64,000 nucleotides of DNA from Fimbriimonadaceae bacterium (GCA_019187105.1 JABAQM010000001.1:2510734-2574733), one strand, 5' to 3'. Positions 54,046-62,483 are shown, numbered from the stretch's first letter. Numbers and translations are program-made. The notes: generated by a model from the letters alone, not told the origin.

Positions 54046-54801
54046 GTGAATAAATTTGTACTTGGCTTTGGCGCAGCTTTGGTAACGGCTGCTGGATATG
54101 GACAGGTTGTCGACTTTGAAGATGTAACGCTTGGTGCGGGGAACTACTACAACGGCAACGACGGCGCCGGCGGCTTCGTCTCCAGAGCGGCCGCTTTCAA
54201 TAACACTTACGATACGAACTGGGACTTTTGGGGCGGCTGGGCGGCTTCGAGGGTCGTCGACACGACCACCGAGGGTTTTGGAAACCAGTACGCATCGTTC
54301 GCCGGCGGTGGTCTTGCAAGCGCGCAATACGGGGTGGCATTCAACTCTTTTCGGGGGGAAGCCGTCGTCGGCCTGCCGGCGGCTCCGGTTGGCCTCTGGC
54401 TGTCCAATACAACGTACGCGGCCCTGTCGATGAGGAACGGGGACGGCTTCGCCAAGAAGTTCGGCGGAACGAGCGGTAATGACCCTGACTGGTTCCGGTT
54501 GACCATCTTCGGCATGGATGGAGCGGGCCAGCAAACCGGAGCGGAGGAGGTCTATCTGGCGGACTTTCGCTTTGCCGACAATGACCTCGACTACATTCTC
54601 GATGAATGGAAATGGGTCGACCTGACCACCTTGGGCAACGCGATCAGGCTGGAATTCCGGCTCGAGTCCAGCGATGTTGGCCAATTCGGCATCAATACTC
54701 CGACCTACTTCTCGATCGACGACATCCACTTGGTTCCGGAGCCAATGACTGTCGTTGCGTTGGGTGTTGGTTTCGCCGCCTGCCTGAGGAGGCGGCGATG
54801 A
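54046..54801 (+). CDS. DUF4465-like PEP-CTERM surface protein, B12 operon
   Basis: The 251-residue exported protein with GTG start after AAGGAG. The signal peptide (NKFVLGFGAALVTAAGYGQ) is followed by VDFEDVTLGAGNYYNG, a G-G-F pattern, and NTYDTNWDFWGGWAASR (N-x-Y-D-x-x-W-x-x-W-x-G-x-A-x-S), close to the DUF4465 family, whose members I recall near B12 uptake genes in Bacteroidota. The C-terminus is a PEP-CTERM tag (VPEPMTVVALGVGFAA and RRRR). A role in binding cobalamin at the surface is inference from the riboswitch. The next gene overlaps as ATGA. Confidence 0.8.
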   Translation: MNKFVLGFGAALVTAAGYGQVVDFEDVTLGAGNYYNGNDGAGGFVSRAAAFNNTYDTNWDFWGGWAASRVVDTTTEGFGNQYASFAGGGLASAQYGVAFNSFRGEAVVGLPAAPVGLWLSNTTYAALSMRNGDGFAKKFGGTSGNDPDWFRLTIFGMDGAGQQTGAEEVYLADFRFADNDLDYILDEWKWVDLTTLGNAIRLEFRLESSDVGQFGINTPTYFSIDDIHLVPEPMTVVALGVGFAACLRRRR

Positions 54802-55502
54802 GGTTTGTCCTCGCGCTTTTGTCTCTTTCCTCGGTGGCTCGGGCTGCCGGTCCTTACGATGCTCACGGGATCCCTGCCAGCAGCCCCAGCTTCAGAGGGT
54901 GGGCGACCGGAGTGGTTCAACTTTCCCGTGGTCCTCAGCGCATCGACGACCCCTTTTCGCCTCCCGCCACCTACGGCGAGGCGAGTTGGGCTCTCGGTGC
55001 GCCCGGAGGCACCTACGACGTCGTCAGCCTCGGCGATGGCGGTTCGGTAACCTTATCATTCGATGGGCTTATCGTCGACAGGCCTGGTCCTGACTTCGCC
55101 GTGTTCGAAAACGGCTTTTGGTCCGGGGTCCGCGTCTTTGCCGAACTGGCGTTTGTCGAAGTGAGCGCCGACGGGCTTAACTTTGTCCGATTTCCGAGCG
55201 TGTCGCTGACTCAGGTCGCGGAACAAGTTCCCGCCTTCGGCACTCTGGAACCGACCGAAATCTATAACCTGGCCGGTAAGCATGGGCAGCTTGAGGGCAC
55301 TCCCTTCGACCTGAAGGAGGCAGGCCTTCGGTCGGCCCGCTACGTGAGGGTCGTCGACGCGGTCGGTTCGCTCCAGTCGGCTTTCCGCCGGCTGGATTCG
55401 CGCGGAATGCCGATCAACGATCCCTGGACCACGCCGTTTTCGACGGGAGGATTCGACCTGGATGCGATTGGCGTGATCCATTCGCTGCGCAAAGGGCCCT
55501 GA
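54798..55502 (+). CDS. Secreted protein of the B12 operon, discoidin-like
   Basis: The 234-residue exported protein (signal peptide MRFVLALLSLSSVARAA). GAPGGTYDVVSLGDGGSVTLSFDG near residue 73 (pattern), PDFAVFENGF near 104, LAFVEVSADGLNFVRFP near 121 and YNLAGKHGQLEGTPFDL near 158 match a group of unnamed cell-surface proteins with a lectin-like beta-sandwich. I recall these also sitting behind B12 riboswitches in other phyla, unverified. ATG overlaps the upstream stop and follows GAGGAGG. It closes the riboswitch operon; no terminator is obvious. Confidence 0.75.
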   Translation: MRFVLALLSLSSVARAAGPYDAHGIPASSPSFRGWATGVVQLSRGPQRIDDPFSPPATYGEASWALGAPGGTYDVVSLGDGGSVTLSFDGLIVDRPGPDFAVFENGFWSGVRVFAELAFVEVSADGLNFVRFPSVSLTQVAEQVPAFGTLEPTEIYNLAGKHGQLEGTPFDLKEAGLRSARYVRVVDAVGSLQSAFRRLDSRGMPINDPWTTPFSTGGFDLDAIGVIHSLRKGP

Positions 55503-55592
55503 CAGGTCAATCTTTACAAAAAAATCAAGAATGGTTCCAGCCCGGCAATTTTGTCAAGCTGCGGCGTTTTGATTCGGCGAAAACTCTAGGCA

Positions 55593-56351
55593 ATGCGCCG
55601 TGCATTCACCTTGATCGAGCTGCTCGTGGTCATCGCCATCATTGCCATTCTGGCCGCCATTCTTTTCCCCGTCTTCTCCCAGGCAAAGGTTGCCTCAAAG
55701 AAGACTGCATCCGTCTCCAACCTGCGGCAAATCGGGTTCGCGATCATGATGTATGCGGAGGACAATAGTGGCTACCCGCAGCACAGCAGCCCCTCCTGGT
55801 GGAACCCTCGGATCCGATGGACCGATCGGGTTTTTCCGTACGCGAAGTCCGAGGACATCTTCATCGCTCCGAACGCGCCGCTGGACATTTATGGAAAGGT
55901 GTGGGCCCACAACCAGCAGAAGAAGTACGGAGGCTATGGCTTCAACTTCCAGTACCTTGGTAACGCGCGGGAGCTGCTGCCCCTGCTACCCTTCACGGCC
56001 CGCGATACAGATGTCGAAAGGGTTGCCCAGACCGTTGTGGTTGCCGATACACGCGGCGTCCGCCGCGACAACGGCTCAGTCAGTGGCGGCGAGTACGTGA
56101 TCGATCCCCCGTTGCCGAGCGAGCGGGGTAGCGGCAAGACGAGCGGTTACTACGGCGACGGGAGCGAGTGTGGTTCGGGGGCGACCGGCTGTCGATCCAC
56201 GCCCGACGAGCGGCATGCTCGACGGGTCGCCATCGCCTACGCCGACGGCCACGCCGGCACCATGGCGCTGGCCAGAATGGACGACTTCAACGGCGATGGC
56301 CGACCCGATAACGGATGGTGGAACGGGCACGCGGACGCGGAACGAAGGTAG
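55593..56351 (+). CDS. Pseudopilin-like protein 6
   Basis: The 252-residue protein with leader MRRA then FTLIELLVVIAIIAILAAI. The head starts FPVFSQAKVASKKTASVSNLRQIG, then WWNPRIRWTDRVFPYAKSEDIF, and ends with YADGHAGTMALARMDDFNGDGRPDNGWW: the D-G-H motif of DUF1559-like proteins. Distinct from the tandem four in head sequence. It starts 90 bases after the B12 operon; AAAACT ends 7 bases before ATG 55593, so it may have its own promoter instead of being under riboswitch control. Confidence 0.88.
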   Translation: MRRAFTLIELLVVIAIIAILAAILFPVFSQAKVASKKTASVSNLRQIGFAIMMYAEDNSGYPQHSSPSWWNPRIRWTDRVFPYAKSEDIFIAPNAPLDIYGKVWAHNQQKKYGGYGFNFQYLGNARELLPLLPFTARDTDVERVAQTVVVADTRGVRRDNGSVSGGEYVIDPPLPSERGSGKTSGYYGDGSECGSGATGCRSTPDERHARRVAIAYADGHAGTMALARMDDFNGDGRPDNGWWNGHADAERR

Positions 56352-56365
56352 CGGCGGTCGTCTCG

Positions 56366-57355
56366 TTATCTCCGCGTCGAAAGGTAGGCGAACAGGGCCA
56401 CAAGGCCCAGCAGCGCGTACTGTATCAGCCGTGTTGTGGCTGGGGTCCAGAGGTCATCTAGCCGGAAAACGTACGAAGCAACGACTGTAAGGATGGTTAC
56501 TCCCAGGGCGATCCATGTCCAACTCGATTTTCCTCTTCTGTTCGCTGTTTCGTTCTCCGAAAACCGGTCGATGAGGTGATCCACGATAGCCTTCGGGGGA
56601 CGCGGATTACCCAATCCGGGCGCCACCAGCGACCACACAACCAGACTCAAGCCGTGCTTGCCTTCTGCGGTTCCCAGGAGCCGAATCTTCGCGGTGTGTT
56701 CCGGGAACGACTCCAGTGCCTGAGCGGCCGTGTCGGACAGCAGCACGTGACCGGAATCGCCCACGTCCATGATTCGCTTGGCCCGTATCATCGCATCCCC
56801 GACGATGTCGATGCGACCGTTGATGTCTCGGACGACGTGTCCGGGGCCGCAATGAATACCCATTCGGAGCTTTAGGGTCGGGTGGGGGCGAATCGCACGA
56901 TCGATCTCCATCGCGCATTGGAACGGCGCGTCGATTCCGGAGAAGAACACCAGCGCCATGCCATCTCCTACCGGCCTGCACACCAGGTTATTTTGGTCGG
57001 TCGCTGCTCGAAAGGATTCGGTGTTGCTAACGATGCTGTTCAGTTCACTGCTTACGCTTAGCTGCTCCGCTGGCGCTAGTTTGGACGATCCCACGATATC
57101 GAGAAAGAGAATGTAGACGTCGGCCGAATCGGCCCGTGAGAGCAGAAGCGCCTGAACGTCAGCGCGTTTGACTCTGGGGTACATCGCCAAAAACTCGTCG
57201 ATGCTGTGCCCCTGCATCAGGTGTTCGTCGAGCATCGCGATTGGCACGTGGGTATCGGGAAATCGCTCGACCCCCTCGTTTCCTCTCTGAAAGATGGAAG
57301 GCTCGCCGCCGCTCATCGCGCTTGCGCGAATGGTACCTTGCCCCATCCGGCGCAA
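56366..57355 (-). CDS. DUF433-like domain fused to class III nucleotidyl cyclase-like domain and membrane tail
   Basis: The 329-residue protein in three parts. Residues 35-75 resemble DUF433 (MQGHSIDEFLAMYPRVKRADVQALL pattern), a small DNA-associated domain common in antitoxins. Residues 78-250 form a class III cyclase domain: LFLDIVGSSKL gives the first metal Asp, PVGDGMALVF the second, MGIHCGP follows. The loop GDAMIRAKRI lacks the usual catalytic Asn, so activity is doubtful. Two C-terminal helices (about 282-302 and 310-325) anchor it. TTG 57355 or ATG 57346 may start it. Confidence 0.75.
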   Translation of the reverse strand: MRRMGQGTIRASAMSGGEPSIFQRGNEGVERFPDTHVPIAMLDEHLMQGHSIDEFLAMYPRVKRADVQALLLSRADSADVYILFLDIVGSSKLAPAEQLSVSSELNSIVSNTESFRAATDQNNLVCRPVGDGMALVFFSGIDAPFQCAMEIDRAIRPHPTLKLRMGIHCGPGHVVRDINGRIDIVGDAMIRAKRIMDVGDSGHVLLSDTAAQALESFPEHTAKIRLLGTAEGKHGLSLVVWSLVAPGLGNPRPPKAIVDHLIDRFSENETANRRGKSSWTWIALGVTILTVVASYVFRLDDLWTPATTRLIQYALLGLVALFAYLSTRR

Positions 57356-57428
57356 ATCTCTCGGCGTAGGACCGCGCCGATGGAATCGCTCGCTTAATCC
57401 AAGGATCGCGTACGGGAGTTGGCTTAAC

Positions 57429-57468
57429 GAGGGGGCGGAGCTTGCGAAAGCGCAAGCTCCGCCCCCTC
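57429..57468. repeat. Perfect 40-base palindrome downstream of the cytochrome c gene
   Basis: GAGGGGGCGGAGCTTGCG and its exact complement flank an AAAG loop, an 18-bp stem. It begins 17 bases after the stop of the minus-strand cytochrome gene and so could be its terminator, though no T-tract follows. Confidence 0.8.
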
Positions 57469-57484
57469 AAAGTTTCGGCGTTGT

Positions 57485-58054
57485 CTAGCCGGGCATGGGT
57501 GCCGGCTGTGATTTAGGGCAATTGTTCTTGATTGGCTTCAGAGTCATTAGGTACGCGAAGATCGCCTTGATGTCCTCGGAGGTGAGGTGCTTGTAAGCGT
57601 GCATCGGCATCGGCGGCAAGACCATCCGGTTTTCCTTCCAGTGCTTTCCGCTTCGCCAGCTTTTCACCAACTCGTCGGCCGTCTTCTTACCGATTCCGGT
57701 TTCGCGATCCGGCGTCAGGTTGCCTGCGACAGACAGCCCGAAGGGGCCTGCGAACGCAGTTGCAGTTGGCGCGATCGTGGCTAGGTTGCCCTTCTCCAGC
57801 ATGGAAGGGTCCCAGGTTGGCAGCGGAGCCCCGGCAGGGTGACCGGAAAATTCGCGTCCCTTGATCGGCTGTCCCTTGTCGTTGTAGGGAGAGTGGCAGT
57901 CGCCACAGCCCATGACGGTCACCAAATACTTTCCGCGGGCAACGGCTTTCGAGGGCTTTGCTTTCTCGGTGGGCGTGAAGCCGACAATTGCCGTGCCGAG
58001 GACGACGATGCCCAGGGCCATGGCGGCCAGGCGGGTTGCAGAATTCCTTCTCAT
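57485..58054 (-). CDS. Secreted or anchored c-type cytochrome
   Basis: The 189-residue protein with an N-terminal hydrophobic segment (ALGIVVLGTAIVGF). One haem site, GCGDCHSPY near residue 50 (C-x2-C-H), with a candidate Met ligand in LPPMPMHAYK near 148. RGKYLVTVMGCGDCH and AGNLTPDRETGIG match small cytochromes associated with alcohol or sorbitol dehydrogenases. It carries electrons outside the cytoplasmic membrane; no dehydrogenase lies next to it. polA starts upstream on the same strand, with 14 bases between. Confidence 0.9.
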   Translation of the reverse strand: MRRNSATRLAAMALGIVVLGTAIVGFTPTEKAKPSKAVARGKYLVTVMGCGDCHSPYNDKGQPIKGREFSGHPAGAPLPTWDPSMLEKGNLATIAPTATAFAGPFGLSVAGNLTPDRETGIGKKTADELVKSWRSGKHWKENRMVLPPMPMHAYKHLTSEDIKAIFAYLMTLKPIKNNCPKSQPAPMPG

Positions 58055-58068
58055 CTCAATCGGCTACC

Positions 58069-60684
58069 TTACCCAACCGGAACGTGCCGTTCGGTTTCCG
58101 TCATCTCGCTCCAGTTCTCGCCGAGCTTGGCGTCGACCTCTACGGGCACGGAGAGCGGCAGGGCTTGCTCCATCAACTCCCGAATCGGCTCGATGTCCCG
58201 CTCGTCCCGCTCCGGCATTTCAAAAAGGAGCTCGTCGTGCACCTGCAGCAGCATCGACGTATGGCTTGAGCGGAGGCGCTGGTGGATCTTGATCATTGCC
58301 AGCTTGATCATGTCGCTGGCCGATCCTTGCATCGGTGCGTTGACCGCTTGTCGCTCGGCATAGAGTCTTTCGTTGCGCTTGGGAGCGTGAATATCGGGGA
58401 AGTAACGACGACGACCGACCAGGGTGGTGTTGAAGCCTTTCGCACGGGCTTCCTCGATCAGGCTCGTCGTGAAGTTCTTGATCTTGGGAAAGCGCTCGTA
58501 GTACTGATCGATCAGCGCTTGGGCTTCCGATAGGCTGAACGCCTCGCCAAGCTGCTGCTTCAATCCATAGCCCGTCACGCCGTAGAGGACGGCGTAGTTG
58601 AGGGTCTTGGCCCGCCCCCGCATCTCCTTGCTCACCTCCTCCTGAGGAACGCCGAACATGAGCGAGGCGGTGACGCGGTGGACGTCGACCCGGTGGCTAA
58701 AGGCGTCCACGAGCGCATCGTCCTGGCAGTAGTGGGCCAGCAGCCGCAGCTCGATCTGGGAGTAGTCGAAGGAGGCGAGCTTGGCGCCCGGGGGCGCGAT
58801 GAACGCCTTTCGAATCTCCCGGCCAAGCTCGGTCCGGATCGGGATGTTCTGGAGGTTAGGGTCGTTGCTGCTCAGTCGCCCGGTCGCCGCCCCAGTCTGG
58901 TTATAAGTCGTATGTATCCGACCGTCCCGTCCGATCATCTTGGGCAGAGAGTCGGCGTAGGTGTTCTTCAGCTTCGTAAGCTCACGCCAGTTGAGAACGT
59001 CGGCTGCGATCGGATTGTCGTTCACGAGTTCCTGGAGCACTTCGGCGCCGGTCGCGTACCCGGTCTTGGTCTTCTTTTGGCTGGGAAGGCCGAGCTTGTC
59101 GAAGAGCACCTCGCCAAGCTGTTTTGGAGAGCCGATCACAAACTCCTGCCCGGCTTGCTCGAATATCCTCGCGGCCATCTTGTCGATTTCCGCCGAGAGG
59201 GTTCCCGAAAGGGTCGAGAGGTGTTGGGGGTCGACGGCCACCCCCATCATCTCCATCTGGCTGAGGATCGGAACGAGCGGCAGCTCAATATCCTCAAGCA
59301 CCTTGAGCTGGCTTTCCTTTTCCAAGCGAATCCGCATAGCCGGCTGCAACAGAGCGAGGCCAACCGCCTCCCCCTTGTGGGTGTTCGGCTGTTCCACGTC
59401 CAGGTATCCCTGGATCAGGTCGCGCAAGACGGGATTGGCGCGGTTTGATTGGAGCACGAAGCCGGCAAGGCTTGTATCGAAGCCCGGCACCGCGTCGATG
59501 CCGAGGCGCTTCCAGATCGGCTTCGCGTCGTGCAAGATCGCGCTGGCGGGAAGTTCGGTTACCAAACGGTCGGCGGCTTCGCCGGACGTCTCCCTGACCT
59601 CATGTCCGACCGCCACCCAGGCCATGGACGTTGGGCCGTCTTCGAACATGGAGGGCTGGCCCGTAACCGAGCCATAGAGGACCGAGAACGGCTTTCCCGC
59701 AATCCATGCCTGAAGGTCCGCGAACGACTCCGTCCGGCCCAGGTCGTTCACTCGCAGGCTTTCCTGGACGTCGGAGGCGACCGGCTCGTCCCGAACCGCA
59801 CCATCCAGATAGGGTCCAAGCACCAGAGACAGCCGGCGCAGGTGGTTCTTCATTTCAAACGATTCGAGGATCGCTGCGGCTTGCTCGAGCTGCTCGGTGG
59901 TTAGAACGAACGGATTGAAGTCGTACTCGACCGGCACGTTGCAGTCGATCGTCGCCAGCCACTTCGACTTCATCATCTGTTCGATGTTTGGCTCGATCTT
60001 CTTGCGGAACTTCTCCTCGACCTCGTCGATTCGCTCGGCGATGGTTTCGACCGAACCGAATTCGAGGATCAGCTTCGTGGCCGACTTTTCGCCGATGCCC
60101 GGTACGCCGGGAATGTTGTCGCTGGTGTCGCCGACTAGGGCCTTATAGTCGGCGATATGCTCGGGGCCGAAGCCATACCGCGCCACAACGGCCTCCACAT
60201 CATAAGTAACCGTGTCGGTTACGCCCACCTTGTTCGTCAGAACCGATATGCAGGGGTCGACGAGCTGAAGGGAATCCAAGTCGCCGGTAACGATCGTCGT
60301 GTGGTATCCACTGGCCTCGGCCTTTCTCGCGATCGTGCCCACCACGTCATCGGCTTCGTAACCGACGACTTCGAGGCTCGGGATGCCGAGGGCGGCGATC
60401 AAGTCCCGCGAGACGATGAGCTGGCTGATCAATTCCGGCGCGGTTTCTCGGCGGGTGCCCTTGTACTCGGCGTATTCGACGTCGCGAAAAGTCTGGCCGG
60501 GAGCATCGAGAGCCACGACGATAGCGTCGGGACGCACCTTCTCGAGAAGCACGAACAGCATCCCCACGAAACCATAGAGGGCATTGGTCGGGCGACCGTC
60601 GGTGGTGCTCATGAATCGGGTCGCGTAAAACGCCCGAAACATCAGCGAATAGCCATCGATAATCACCAGCCGTTTGGCTTCCAC
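58069..60684 (-). CDS. polA: DNA polymerase I, proofreading domain degenerate
   Basis: The 871-residue repair and replication polymerase. The 5'-3' exonuclease spans 1-290 (GYSLMFRAFYA, EADDVVGTIARKAE, GDLDSLQL, DNIPGVPGIGEKSATKL). The middle 310-470 is a 3'-5' exonuclease fold whose first catalytic Asp-x-Glu is absent (WVAVGHE at that place), so proofreading is probably lost, as in Taq polymerase. The polymerase domain has DYSQIELRLLAH near 645, RGRAKTLNYAVLYG near 693 and LQVHDELLFE near 820. GTG 60684 starts it; TAAGGT ends 6 bases upstream. Confidence 0.96.
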   Translation of the reverse strand: MEAKRLVIIDGYSLMFRAFYATRFMSTTDGRPTNALYGFVGMLFVLLEKVRPDAIVVALDAPGQTFRDVEYAEYKGTRRETAPELISQLIVSRDLIAALGIPSLEVVGYEADDVVGTIARKAEASGYHTTIVTGDLDSLQLVDPCISVLTNKVGVTDTVTYDVEAVVARYGFGPEHIADYKALVGDTSDNIPGVPGIGEKSATKLILEFGSVETIAERIDEVEEKFRKKIEPNIEQMMKSKWLATIDCNVPVEYDFNPFVLTTEQLEQAAAILESFEMKNHLRRLSLVLGPYLDGAVRDEPVASDVQESLRVNDLGRTESFADLQAWIAGKPFSVLYGSVTGQPSMFEDGPTSMAWVAVGHEVRETSGEAADRLVTELPASAILHDAKPIWKRLGIDAVPGFDTSLAGFVLQSNRANPVLRDLIQGYLDVEQPNTHKGEAVGLALLQPAMRIRLEKESQLKVLEDIELPLVPILSQMEMMGVAVDPQHLSTLSGTLSAEIDKMAARIFEQAGQEFVIGSPKQLGEVLFDKLGLPSQKKTKTGYATGAEVLQELVNDNPIAADVLNWRELTKLKNTYADSLPKMIGRDGRIHTTYNQTGAATGRLSSNDPNLQNIPIRTELGREIRKAFIAPPGAKLASFDYSQIELRLLAHYCQDDALVDAFSHRVDVHRVTASLMFGVPQEEVSKEMRGRAKTLNYAVLYGVTGYGLKQQLGEAFSLSEAQALIDQYYERFPKIKNFTTSLIEEARAKGFNTTLVGRRRYFPDIHAPKRNERLYAERQAVNAPMQGSASDMIKLAMIKIHQRLRSSHTSMLLQVHDELLFEMPERDERDIEPIRELMEQALPLSVPVEVDAKLGENWSEMTETERHVPVG

Positions 60685-60690
60685 GAATCA

Positions 60691-60696
60691 ACCTTA
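60691..60696 (-). promoter_or_regulatory. -10 box TAAGGT before polA
   Basis: TAAGGT on the minus strand ends 6 bases before GTG 60684, no Shine-Dalgarno sequence; predicted leaderless start. Confidence 0.5.
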
Positions 60697-60740
60697 CCGC
60701 CTCCTTTCAGGCTGTGCAGGCCCAAGTTGAGGTTCGCCCG

Positions 60741-60783
60741 CCAAGAGAATCCTCTTGGCGATTTTGCAAACTCGCTGTATAAT
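60741..60783 (+). promoter_or_regulatory. Promoter with overlapping inverted repeat
   Basis: TTGGCG (60755-60760) and TATAAT (60778-60783) are 17 bases apart, a strong housekeeping promoter. CCAAGAG and CTCTTGG, 4 bases apart at 60741-60758, form a perfect inverted repeat whose right arm covers the -35: a likely operator. Transcription would start near 60790. Confidence 0.75.
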
Positions 60784-60789
60784 TTCCCT

Positions 60790-61030
60790 GTGGGGACGTG
60801 TCGAAAGGGGATCTTCAATCGTCTCCCTTTACAGCGACGTTCGAGGCCTGGGGAGGAGGATTTGAACTCAAATCGTGGCATTGCCGCAACACTAGTTCAA
60901 ACAGCAGGAATCTGCTGGAATCGGTCCGCTGCATTTTTTCGTCGTATCCGTTTTTATGGCCGCCGGAACGGCCCGCAGACAATTTATCCGGCTCATTGTC
61001 GAGCCGAATGAACTCGGTTGAGGTAGCTGA
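60790..61030 (+). other. Long untranslated leader or small RNA, type unknown
   Basis: About 240 bases between a strong promoter and the TfoX-like gene. Possible hairpins: GGGGACG (60792) with CGTCTCC (60820), GATTTGA with TCAAATC, and CAGCAG with CTGCTG (60902-60917); a run of six T follows at 60934. An open frame here has no ribosome binding site. It could be an independent RNA of about 150 bases or a structured leader. I cannot match it to a known family. Confidence 0.35.
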
Positions 61031-61363
61031 ATGGTATATCGACCACTTCGTTATGAACAGATGATGAAGGCGGCGGAAGGGTTTGACGTCCGCGCCCGCA
61101 GAATGGCGAATGGCATGGGTGTCTATACGGGCGACAAGATGTTCGCCTATCTGGTGGGTGAGGACATCGGCCTGAAGCTCTCCGAGCTGGACCGCTCCGA
61201 AGCGCTCAATATGCCCGGCGCCGAGCTGCTTCGCACCGATCCGACCGCAGAACCGATGCGCGAATACGTGCGCATGCCCAAGGAAATCCTCGACAACTAC
61301 GACAACTTCCTGTTTTGGGTACAAAAGAGCGCGGCATACGCACGCAGCAAATCCGTCCATTAA
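61031..61363 (+). CDS. TfoX N-terminal-domain-like protein
   Basis: The 110-residue protein resembles the TfoX/Sxy N-terminal domain, with FDVRARRMANGMGVYTGDKMFAYLVGEDIGLKLSE as the leading pattern (R-R-M-x-x-G-x-G-V-Y, then F-A-x-L-V and L-K-L) and a late YVRMPKEILD...WVQKSAAYA stretch. TfoX regulates competence in gammaproteobacteria, but single-domain relatives are widespread and of unknown role. GAGGT lies 8 bases before ATG 61031. A terminator follows. Confidence 0.7.
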   Translation: MVYRPLRYEQMMKAAEGFDVRARRMANGMGVYTGDKMFAYLVGEDIGLKLSELDRSEALNMPGAELLRTDPTAEPMREYVRMPKEILDNYDNFLFWVQKSAAYARSKSVH

Positions 61364-61386
61364 GAGGGGTCGAGGACGCAACGACG

Positions 61387-61425
61387 CGCCCAAGGTCGTG
61401 ATCGCCTTGGGCGTTTGCATTTTTA
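61387..61425 (+). terminator. Terminator before pfkA
   Basis: CGCCCAAGG pairs with CCTTGGGCG over a 9-base loop, followed by TTTGCATTTTT. Ends the TfoX-like transcript 24 bases after its stop. Confidence 0.85.
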
Positions 61426-61438
61426 GCGGGTCACGAAC

Positions 61439-62401
61439 ATGCAACGGATTGCAGTCATCACGAGCGGGGGCGATTCACCGGGGATGAACGCTGCCATCCG
61501 CGGCGTCGTCCGAACCACCATCTCCCGCGGGGCCGACGTCATTGGGTTCCTCCATGGCTACCGCGGCATTATCGCCAACGAAGTGATGCCCCTCGACTCC
61601 AAGTCGGTCAGCGGCGTCATCACCGCCGGCGGCACGATCCTGCGCACGGCCCGCAGCCGCGAATTCATGACCCAGGAAGGCAGGCTCCAGGCGATGGACC
61701 ACCTGCGCGAGAACGAGATCGAAGGGCTCATCGTCATCGGCGGAGACGGCTCGCTTACCGGCGCGAGGACGCTCTGGGAAGAGTTCCAGTTCCCGGTCAT
61801 GGGCGTTCCCGGCTCGATCGACAACGACATCAGCGGCACCGACTATTCGATCGGCTTCGACACCGCCGTCAACACCGCGCTCGAGGCCGTGGACAAGGTT
61901 CGCGACACCGCGTATTCGCATGAGCGGGTCTTCGTGATCGAGGTCATGGGGAGGCACAACGGCTTTATTGCACTGGAGGTCGGCCTCGCCGGCGGCGCCG
62001 AGTCGATCCTCATCCCCGAAGTGCCGTACTCGTTGCTCGAGGTTTGCGACCGGATGCGATCGACCCACGCGAAAGGGAAGCGCAGCAGCATCATCATCGT
62101 GGCCGAAGGGGCCGCCCGCGCCAGCGACATCCGCGACTTCATTCAGAAGAACACCGGGTTCGAAGCCCGCTACATGGTCCTCGGCCACATCCAGCGGGGC
62201 GGCAGCCCGACCGCGTTCGACCGGGTGCTTGCGCTGCGGCTCGGCTCGTTCGCCGCCAACCGTCTGCTCAGCGGCTTCTCGGGCGAAATGGTTGGGGTGG
62301 ATGGCGGCAAGCTCGTAGCCCACCCGCTCAGCTACGTCCTCAGCTCCGAACGCACCGTCGATCCGGAAAAGCTGCTGCTCGTCGAAGCGATGGCGGTCTG
62401 A
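61439..62401 (+). CDS. pfkA: ATP-dependent 6-phosphofructokinase
   Basis: Phosphorylates fructose 6-phosphate in glycolysis. The 320 residues match the E. coli-like length. ITSGGDSPGMNAAIRG at the start, GGDGSLTGA near residue 102 with the Gly that favours ATP over pyrophosphate, GVPGSIDNDISGTD near 122 with the catalytic Asp, EVMGRHNG near 166 and GHIQRGGSP near 248 binding substrate are all present. The start ATG 61439 lies right after a terminator, so its promoter must be within or before that hairpin. No other glycolytic genes are near. Confidence 0.96.
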   Translation: MQRIAVITSGGDSPGMNAAIRGVVRTTISRGADVIGFLHGYRGIIANEVMPLDSKSVSGVITAGGTILRTARSREFMTQEGRLQAMDHLRENEIEGLIVIGGDGSLTGARTLWEEFQFPVMGVPGSIDNDISGTDYSIGFDTAVNTALEAVDKVRDTAYSHERVFVIEVMGRHNGFIALEVGLAGGAESILIPEVPYSLLEVCDRMRSTHAKGKRSSIIIVAEGAARASDIRDFIQKNTGFEARYMVLGHIQRGGSPTAFDRVLALRLGSFAANRLLSGFSGEMVGVDGGKLVAHPLSYVLSSERTVDPEKLLLVEAMAV

Positions 62402-62483
62402 GCCATCGTTGCCCATTACTGTGCAAGAAGTCGTCCGAAAGGTATCGTTATTCGGACATTTGGTTCCGAAGGAAGAGAAATCT

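Noticed and set aside
60798-61064. An 88-codon frame in the leader before the TfoX-like gene
   Set aside because: No ribosome binding site, odd composition, and it overlaps the better-supported 61031 gene.
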